From Platerodrilus igneus (Eukaryota > Arthropoda > Insecta > Coleoptera > Lycidae), in assembly GCA_036346225.1 (NCBI GenBank), contig JARFIW010000108.1, positions 2,790,001 through 2,854,000 on the forward strand: a stretch of 64,000 nt of DNA, read 5' to 3'. The notes beneath the pieces were generated by a model. The model did not search any database, was not told where the DNA came from, and saw only the letters and a program-made list of their open reading frames with translations. Shown here one piece after another: positions 56,511-64,000 of the stretch; the first letter of the stretch is position 1, and each line of letters opens with the position of its first letter. Made by a program: the position numbers and the translations under genes.

Positions 56511-57140
56511 TGTTATAACCCCGCGTCGCGTGCTCAGCGCCACAACTACAGTTGGCAACACTGATACTATCCACATTCACATTATTGCACAACAAAGATA
56601 TTACGACATAATTACGTGTAAATTGTATCACGTACCAAATACGTTTACAATGATACAAGTTGCACCTTAAAAAAATAAAAAGTACTCACTTAAAAATGTG
56701 AAACGCTTTACGATTTTGCGGGTCATCCTTGCGCAGGGGCCGTGCTAATCTCCGGGTATCTCGTTTGGGTGTTGTTTGGTGTGGGATACGTCATGCCCTC
56801 GTTGAAACCAGATTTAACGTCTTCCCTCTTCTTCGTTTTTAGGCAGGGCGAAGGAACAACCAGGTAAGGAACGATAAAGCAATATAAGGAGGAAACCTAC
56901 ATTCTGAAAGAGAAAAGACAAAAGAACTACACAGGCAAACATCACCGTTCGGCCTCTCATTGGCTAATAATATCCTGTCGTGTCTAAACCGCGCACTTAC
57001 CCATCACTCTGCGTCTGCGCAATCTTTTGCGCCGATGCAACTGTCTGAAATGACGGAAATGAACAAGTCTATTTTAAAAATAATGGCGGGAATTCACTCA
57101 CAAATTTAAAAGTGTACATCTTCAAATTTGGAATGTAACA
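56511..57140 (-). repeat. LTR-like repeat with U6 snRNA-derived segment, copy 2
   Basis: This 630-bp repeat matches 37233-37850 from 'TGTTATAACCCCGCG' to 'GAATGTAACA'. It retains ~14 bp lost from copy 1 near 57000. Its right flank ('TTTGTGTGGTTTTCGCATAA') is repeat A, so it is inserted in or abuts a gypsy LTR-like sequence. Confidence 0.7.
56693..56766 (-). ncRNA. U6 snRNA-derived pseudogene segment, copy 2
   Basis: On the minus strand it shows the same U6 block as copy 1 ('AGATTAGCACGGCCCCTGCG', 'CAAGGATGAC', 'AAGCGTTTCA'). The two copies share the same altered ACAGAGA region and the same missing 5' part. The U6 piece was therefore in the repeat before it spread and was not captured twice. 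Confidence 0.85.
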
Positions 57141-57144
57141 GAAC

Positions 57145-57300
57145 CTCGATGAGCAACAACTCTTTGTGTGGTTTTCGCATAACGCTTATATTACACATAA
57201 TAATGCTGGAGAATTTCTCGTGCGGGATTTAAAAATTCCCGAACCTATCTAATACAATAAAAGATGAAGCCTGTTTGAAAAAAGCGCAATAAAGCAGAAA
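57145..57300 (+). repeat. Repeat A, 3' end fragment
   Basis: It matches 58905-59070 and 37010-37160 ('TTTGTGTGGTTTTC', 'AATAATGCTGGAGAATTT', 'CTAATACAATAAA'), ending near 'AAAAAAGCGCAATAA'. It directly precedes a gypsy gag fragment, as an LTR end would. Confidence 0.55.
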
Positions 57301-57319
57301 CGATCGAACAAAATGAACA

Positions 57320-57540
57320 CGAATTGATAAGGAAGCTCGTATCGCTGGTTTATCCTCTTCCACGATACGTTAAAGATTACTTGAAAACATGGCTCTTAGT
57401 CTTGATGATGCCCTTGATCAAATTCCTGCTTTAGATGCGGCTCAGGTTCAATTTGATGGCTACACACAACCGTTCGTAGCAGCAATAAACCTAACCGTCA
57501 ATTGTAATCATGGTTTCGGGGGCGCTGATTGTGTCGACCC
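57320..57540 (+). pseudogene. Ty3/gypsy gag fragment
   Basis: The plus-strand frame from 57389 begins 'MALSLDDALDQIPALDAAQV', matching the gag piece at 29930-29880 ('LSLDDALNQACALEAAQVQ'). The preceding ~60 bp encode 'SLVYPLPRYVKDYLK', a shifted version of the 'SLSSS..RQRLLEN' gag helix. Past residue ~40 the frame no longer resembles gag. Confidence 0.65.
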
Positions 57541-57819
57541 CTTCCACGTATGTTGGGCAGTGGGGGTCGTCATGATCACTCGCTCTCTCAGGCATGCACT
57601 TTGACTGATATGTATGTATGAGTATTGTGTTGTAAGATTTATGCCAAAAAATATACAATGTCCAGGAATTTGTTCTACTTATTGATTGAGCGTGTTGGGT
57701 ACATTACAACTAACAACGAGCTTATTACGATTTAATCTTGCAAACTGATGGTGAAACTATCGATGAATGATTGAAAGTGGTACTCCAATTCTTACAGTAG
57801 CTTCTAATATGAGTAATGA

Positions 57820-58660
57820 ATTTGCAGTATGTTTCGACCCAAATCAGAATGACTGATCTGTGTTTATGAAGCGATTAAACTAGTATTTTATTGTAAGAAA
57901 CCTAACGATGAAGTAAAACGGACAGTCCTGTTATACAGTAATGAACAAACATATTTGTTGTTAAAAAATGTAGCATGTCAAGTCAAGTGGAAGATTGTAA
58001 TATTAACGATATTGTACAGCATTTTAATAAAACAATTTGACAAAACAAGTTTGGTTTGGGTCAAAAGTGCAAAGTTCTACTCTGCCTATAAACTAGATAA
58101 TGAATCAGACAAGAATGGGCGATACGTTTAAAATCGCTAACCACATACTGTGATTTTAACACTGAATTACACACCAAGTTAACAGACATTTTTATAAATC
58201 ACTGCAATGATGGTAAGTAAAATAAAGCATTGTTTACGTTAAAGGTTGACACACGATTTATGAAAGGGTTAGAAACGGCATGGTTAGAGGAAGCAACATA
58301 AGCTAGTTTACCCAAGATGAAAAATATTCCTATAGTAAGAAACGAGCCTACTGATGGCAAAGTATATCGTTTAAAATTTCAAAAGCATTGACCTACCCAC
58401 ACACATGTTGAAAGTAAAAATAAGAAAACAACATCACGTTTCGAATACATGTGTTACAATAATGCAAATGTTCCCACCACGTATGACGGAAATAAATGAG
58501 TATTTTTGTCTGTAGGCGACATATCGAATAAAATTTCTGGAGCTGCCTGCAAAAGCTGTGGTAAAAATTCTCATAATTCTTACGATTGTCCTTTTAAAGA
58601 CTATATAGGTAATGAATGTTTTAAGAAAGGTCATCTTAAGGCCTTTTTAGTGAAAATGAT
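57820..58660 (+). pseudogene. Ty3/gypsy gag relic with zinc knuckle
   Basis: Plus-strand pieces in changing frames: 'FAVCFDPNQND' (57821), 'SVFMKRLN' and 'FIVRN', 'SAKFYSAYKLDNESD' (~58060-58110), and at 58549-58590 the knuckle 'CKSCGKNSHNSYDC' (C-x2-C-x4-H-x4-C). A second knuckle ('ECFKKGHLKAF') has lost its outer cysteines. The layout is a gypsy gag capsid followed by nucleocapsid. At least six breaks are present. It lies between the gag fragment at 57.4 kb and pol at 59.1 kb. Confidence 0.7.
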
Positions 58661-58774
58661 CGATTTATACAAATTAATTTGGTTCAAGCAAATTTGACAA
58701 AACTGATTACGTTCCCTTAGATTACATAAAATCACTTGTCGATTAGTTGAAGCACTACTCACATGTCAGCGTTC

Positions 58775-59075
58775 GAAGGAAATAGGCAGTCAAGTCCTCT
58801 GTTGCGATACATTCGCTACCACGAAAATGTCTTCTTTCCAGGAGAGGTTAATGTTCTCTGATGCACATTGGCAGGTATATCGTCCTTCAAAGCATGAAAA
58901 ATGCTGATGTTGCATATTGTTTTCTTGCAAACCACAACTTTGTGTGGTTTTCATGTACGTCCGTTTTACAGTATTAATACGCTGGGAATTTTCCAGTGTA
59001 AGGTTTTAAAAAGTCCTCTAAACCTAACTAATACAATAAATGTTAAAGCTTTATAAAAAGAAGCGTAACAACGCG
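58775..59075 (+). repeat. Repeat A, 3' half
   Basis: It matches 36870-37165 ('GATACATTCGCT', 'AGGTTAATGTTCTCTGATGC', 'GCTGGGAATT', 'CTAACTAATACAATAAA', 'AAAAGAAGCGTAACAACG'). It sits between gag and pol of the plus-strand gypsy relic, so gag and pol here come from different insertions or a recombined one. Confidence 0.6.
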
Positions 59076-59119
59076 GTTCCTAAATTTTCTGAACCAAAGA
59101 TCGCTCCCTTTCATAATGA

Positions 59120-60120
59120 AAGCTAATGTAGACGCTGAACTTCAGGCTAATGCAAAACAATATTATCGTGCCGGTCAAATTTTCTGAATTGGGAACTCCC
59201 ATCGTAGCAATTAAAAAGGACGGCAAAGTCAGAATTTTCTGTGATTATAAGATAATAATAAATCCACACGTAATCGCGGACCACCGATACCCACTCCCGT
59301 ACATAGAGGATTTATTTTTAAAGTTGCAGGAGGTCAGCAGTTTTAAAAAATTGACTAAGTCGAGCTTATCAATAATTATTACTAGAACCGTCTTTGTGTA
59401 GAGATATGGTAATCAGTACAGACAAGGGGTTGTATGAATACAAAAGTCTCCCATTTGGAGTAACTTGTGCTCCTTCTCAGTTTCAATGAATCATGAAACA
59501 AGTAGCACATTACTACCAGCACTGTTAGTAACTGTCTAACTGAAATTTTTAGTATGTTAGGAATGCCTGCAGTGATACATTCAGACCAAGGTACATTGTT
59601 TATGTCATCAGAGCTAAAAACTTTCTTACACTCGAAAGGCATTGCTACCAACTGTTCAGTGAGATGCAATCCTTCGTGCAATGGCTAGATGGAACGTTTA
59701 AATAGAACGCTATGGACGACTATCCGCTTAGCATTAAAAACAAACGAGTGGGACATAATTTTGTGGGAATCGATCGTCTCGCAAGCTCTTCACATTGTCA
59801 GGTCTGTATTATGCACTGCCACAAATATCACAACATGTGATCTTATGTTTAACCATACCAGGAGCTCTTCTTGTGGACAATCGATGCCATCGTAACTGCA
59901 AACTAGGAAAGTGTTTATGAAAAAGTCTACTCGTGCGAGCAAATATGATCTAACCGTTGAAGAAGCGGAACTAATGGAACCTAATCCAGAATACAGTATA
60001 TATGATCATCTGACAGACAAGGGGTAACAGTATCAAACCGCCAACTAGCTCCAGTGGGAAAACAACCGGAACTGAAGTGATTTACGAAAGAAAGGAAGAT
60101 TATGTAGAGGCCGGATCCTA
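59120..60120 (+). pseudogene. Ty3/gypsy pol relic (reverse transcriptase start joined to integrase)
   Basis: The frame 59150-59401 encodes 'VPVKFSELGTPIVAIKKDGK', 'VRIFCDYKIIINPHV' and 'YPLPYIEDLFLKLQE', the opening of gypsy reverse transcriptase. A shifted piece, 'ISTDKGLYEYKSLPFGVTCA' (59412-59471), follows. The YxDD region, RNase H and the zinc-binding part of integrase are absent. Sequence jumps at ~59520 to integrase: 'GMPAVIHSDQGTLFMSSELK' (59560, with the second catalytic D), 'MERLNRTLWTTIRLALKTNE' (59689, with the catalytic E position changed by the frame break) and 'RSSSCGQSMPS'. The tail runs to ~60080 ('NRQLAPVGKQPELK'-like). Stops and frameshifts abound. Confidence 0.85.
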
Positions 60121-60270
60121 GCCAAGAGGACTTTCATCAAAATGATATATAACAGATGCAAGATACTGTTCCAGTCAAATTACAGGACATTCCTAACCCT
60201 TTGGATGTCACTCTGGAAGAGCCAGGAAACTCACAGAATACCAGTGTGATTATCAACGTTAGTCTTTGAG

Positions 60271-60410
60271 AACGTAGTAATATTTGAAGTAACTAGTTAG
60301 TTGCCGTTAATGTCGTTAGTATTGTTTCATAAAATTGTCCTGTTTAGTTTATGTTGATTAAAGATTAATAGTTGCACGATTCAAATTCTCGACAATACTT
60401 AAGACTTAAG
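60271..60410 (+). repeat. Gypsy 3' LTR, start only
   Basis: It follows the integrase relic, begins 'GTAGTAATATTTGAAGTAAC' and matches the minus-strand LTR at 21690-22134 and the fragment at 35583. It shows the foldback insertion site of 21783-22128 uninterrupted. Similarity fades after ~60410. Confidence 0.6.
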
Positions 60411-61024
60411 ATTTTGTTCTTTTTTTGCACTAGTTAAAAGAAACAAAAATATTATATTTTTTTTTTATTTCATGCCGTTTTTGATTTACAAATTTTTAAA
60501 GTTGCATAAAAGTGTTAAGTTTGGAGAAAACGATGATACGTCTATATGGATATCTCAGCTTAGGATAATGCCAAGTGAGTGAAGCAAACACCATTGGCTT
60601 TAGAATACTACAAGCTTTAATTTGATATAAGGGTGTGTTTGAAACATTAATATTTTTCAGCTACAAAATCACATTTTTAAAAAGTCTAAAAAAAATTTGA
60701 ATAAAATTTTCAACAAATGCTTAATTATTTCATAATTGTTTTTTCAAACACCTACAAAAATTTAAGTTGATATCTCAATGGGATCCTAGTAAAAAAAAAA
60801 AAATTATCGGGGAGGCACTAACTAAAATTGTGTAGTTTGTTACTTTGCTAAAATCATTACTATTAATTAACTTACTATTCCGTCAGATGAGTTCAGGTAA
60901 AAGTAAAATCTTTACTGTGAAAATGTATCTTGTATGTAGACTACTTGTAACAGCGATTGTTTGTTTTGGTGTTAAGGTGCAGGTCCGTCCAGTTATAATA
61001 GTTGGGTCAAGTTTAATTAGTATT
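60411..61024. other. No recognisable gene
   Basis: AT-rich sequence with homopolymer runs. The 60-codon plus-strand frame at 60845 shows no domain. Confidence 0.5.
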
Positions 61025-61270
61025 TGATACCTGTGCACTCTCTAAATTCTGGGTTTCTTGGGAACGCAAATGATGGAGTTGGTCCCGAAGGATGAAAAGT
61101 TATCTCTACTTCTTCATTTTTGCAATCTTTTGGCAAGCCTAAGCTATCAGCGTCGATCGTATTCACACATTAGATAATTATTGATATCTTCTAATTGTTG
61201 ATGATGTACCACCTTCAACTACTTCATGAACGGTACTTTCATACTCAAAATGAATAAATCTTGGTTTTCA
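61025..61270 (-). pseudogene. Unidentified coding relic
   Basis: The minus strand has two open pieces with a protein-like amino-acid mix, unlike the AT-rich surroundings: 'FEYESTVHEVVEGGTSSTIR' (from ~61257) and, in a shifted frame, 'IDADSLGLPKDCKNEEVEIT' and 'PSGPTPSFAFPRNPEFREC' (61160-61035), ending at a stop near 61024. I do not recognise a family. It may be a decayed transposon gene or an exon. Confidence 0.3.
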
Positions 61271-64000
61271 CTTCAGTTTCACTGTGCAGAATAAATGTGT
61301 GCTACTGATGTGTACCTTTTATTGGTTCAGTTTTTGCCGGTGGTGTTTTGGTAAATTTTCTTTTTCAGTGTAGTCTTATTTGTACCGTTAAAATGATTTA
61401 AGATATTGTTTGTAAGACAAAGCCGTGCTGACAAATTTTGAACCCTACTTTTAGATTTTAATATTTGTATGAAAGTATTTTTTTGGGGTTAGATAAGATA
61501 TTGGTTGTTAGAAAAAGCTGTTGTGGATGTAGTAATTGTTATTTGAAAGATTGTTTGTTAAAGAATATTTCATGTCATTATAAGTTAGATGTATAATTCT
61601 AGTGGTTTTATTTAAACTGAAGCGGCTAAATAATTAGGGCAACACTTTTTGATGTCCCATGTCGGATATCTTTGGACCACAGCATCTTTAATTGGCTCCC
61701 AACGCCAGGCCGCAACAATCCACAGCAATATATTGTAATTAAAATAAAATTTTTGCAAATTTATCCTGGTGACTATCAGCTATATACTAAAGCTCTCTAT
61801 TTTAATCTGATATCACTAGGTCGAGTATTTCTTCTTTAAACTCCAAGCCCAGGGTAATGTCGGATGGAAAACGGCTATAGACAAAGAAAACTCTTAAGGG
61901 TTAAACGGCTAGTAGAGTGTTAGCTCTGGGTAGATCATGAGCATGGGTCATGGGTGGATAACTGACCAAAAATAGTTTTAATAGGCGCCACCGTATTTTT
62001 AATACAAGTGCCAACAAAATTTAACTGTGTTTGTATAAGGAAATGCGGAAACCTTATGTTAACACCACTATCTTAGCCATAAAATTTGAATTTCACTCTT
62101 TATCACACACTTACCAAAACATCAACCACCAGTTGTTAAACAGTTGTCTCAGCTGTACCTGTGAACAAACAAAAACACCACATGGACACCATTTGTGTCC
62201 TTAAAAGCATATGCCCAAAAATATAATAAGAGAATTTAAACATCTATGAAATACTAAAGGCATTTATTTTCTTTCTCTATCTGTTTTTCTTAAGGAGGAT
62301 TTGCTCTAGTTTACTTTTTCATATTTTAAATATTGAATAATAAAACGACTTTATGAAAACAAAAGGAATTCTATTCATATGGAAATCTGACTATATACAT
62401 GCGACTGCAATACATATGTTTACTATCTTGTCATTAATTTTTATAAAAAGAATTTTGTATAATTTAACCTTCAGAATAAATACGTATAAATTAATCGTTT
62501 CTATAAAATTTAGTTTAAGCAAATATGTCATAATTTATTAGTTCCTAACACAGGATTTTATTTTTACTATAATCATAGAAGCGCTTCCTTGACCATTCAC
62601 AAAAAATTGATCGTCAGGACAATAACGACCTTAAAATGTAACTACTCAATTTTAACGGTAATCTACTAAAAGAATATACGTGAATTTCAGTTTCAATAAA
62701 AGACTTTTACATGACGTGCATGTTTTCAATTAAACAAAATATAAAATTAAACCAAGACTGCGTCTGGCGTTTAGACTCTGAATATCTCAACACATTGTGT
62801 GCTTGTACAAGTGACTGACAACCTAGATATTTATACGTTGTTTTACAAACTTTAAGAAAGTACTTTATATTTTCTGTTACTCTAATAATTAACGTGAAAA
62901 TTTCATAATAATTTACTATAGCTTCAAACACTCACGTGTAGACAAAAGAACTGCAGGTGGAAAATCACGACCTCAGCTGTTGTATTTATTTCATCGTATT
63001 AGTCATCAGTTAGATTGAAGTGTCAAGGTTCTTTGTAACATCAACCATTTCCATACTGCGTAGTTAGATAAAAGGACGAAACCATAGCTGTTTACCATTA
63101 ATTACTGTGACGGAAAATTATTATAATTTACATTGAAAACCGTTGCTGTAAACCTGTCCATATGATATTGCACTAAAGTGAGTAAGTGTTAGTCTAATAT
63201 ATTTTATTATTCTATACCAACTGTATTAAATGATGTATATTATCAATCCATTTTCTCAGCTCAAGTTTTCTTCTTCACTCGATTAGATGCCTCGTGTTTC
63301 TGACGGGTCATCATCTTGACTTTATCTCTCGTTTACAAAAGCGGCTTCACTCTAGGACGTTGGAGACCAAAGTGCCGGTTATCAACTTGACAGCGCTTGG
63401 TAACAAGCTTTAGAATATATATCTTCTAGAATCCATGTGTTATTATGAACATTATACTTTAATTTTTATTGGCTGAATATTTACGAATTAAATACTTTAA
63501 AATTTATTTGTTTTATTATTAATTTATTAGGCTAGGTGTAACTAGAAAAAATACGTTACACAGCCTCTTCCCAAGAGAAAAATTCGAGGTATGGGAGAAT
63601 TTTTCTAAAAAATTTTGCAACTGAAACTTCAAACTTATTCTTCTTAACTGTACCAACCTCTTACACCTCACAACAAGACGGCACAAATATTAACTATACC
63701 TAATGATGAGTTTAACAAAAAATATCAGGATCATTTGCTAATTGATATGGGGGTATTAATGCATGGGATTGAGTGATTAGTAACTGCGCGTACTACACGC
63801 CTATAAAGGGACAAATCCGGAAGTCATAGCCAGTATATACGTCAATCGGTTAAGTATATTTAGGGGTATCTAACACTCAGTGGATGCATGTCATCTATAG
63901 TTACAAACGCAACAACCATATCAAAAAAATTTTTTTTTTTTTTTTAAAATGAAAATATTTTACTACAAATCATAAATGTAATAAACAAAATGGATTGGAC
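61271..64000. other. No recognisable gene
   Basis: AT-rich DNA. Slightly GC-richer stretches at 61640-61730 and 63230-63420 show no coding, RNA or repeat signature that I can name. Frames at 62353 and 62707 look like chance. Confidence 0.5.

Overview
This window looks like a piece of a large, AT-rich arthropod (most likely insect) nuclear genome. There are no operons or bacterial-style genes. Almost everything recognisable is transposable-element sequence: tRNA-derived SINEs, an RTE/BovB-like LINE (the 'craniofacial development protein 2-like' type), Jockey-type LINEs, Ty3/gypsy LTR elements, a mariner with transposase spacing DD41D, a hAT, PIF/Harbinger pieces and a Crypton-like tyrosine-recombinase element. 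Nearly all coding copies carry frameshifts, stops or internal deletions, so they are relics. The exact species cannot be determined from the sequence.

Layout. 0-11.5 kb: RTE-type LINE fragments, four SINEs and an LTR-like dispersed repeat ('repeat A') in gene-free AT-rich DNA. 11.5-17.5 kb: a three-level nest. A PIF/Harbinger relic is interrupted by a mariner-like element with ~460-bp inverted termini, which is itself interrupted by a hAT with a perfect 8-bp target duplication. 17.5-21.7 kb: RTE-type LINE pieces in both orientations and a Jockey reverse-transcriptase relic. 21.7-30.1 kb: a minus-strand gypsy relic split by a second LTR element that carries a gag but no visible pol, plus a 0.3-kb foldback insertion in the gypsy LTR. 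30.5-31.4 kb: a nearly perfect 436-bp tandem duplication. 33-34.5 kb: a Myb/SANT-like relic, then the best candidate for a host gene, a short first coding exon (34474-34527) with a good start context and a strong splice donor. 35.6-38.5 kb: LTR-like repeats, including one that contains a U6 snRNA-derived segment. 40-41.5 kb: two LINE tails. 44.2-46.6 kb: the Crypton-like recombinase. 48-52.8 kb: a possible copia scrap, a second foldback, another LINE and a textbook SINE insertion. 54.7-60.4 kb: gypsy integrase (minus), the second U6-bearing repeat and a plus-strand gypsy relic. 60.4-64 kb: almost featureless AT-rich DNA.

Function. Apart from two candidate first exons, no host gene can be supported, and no downstream exons were found. 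The most unusual items are the Crypton-like element with its recombinase motifs still readable, the LTR-like repeat carrying a U6 fragment, and the foldback with a 17-bp target duplication that can be checked against related LTR copies in the same window. No previously undescribed functional system is demonstrated here; these are the best leads.
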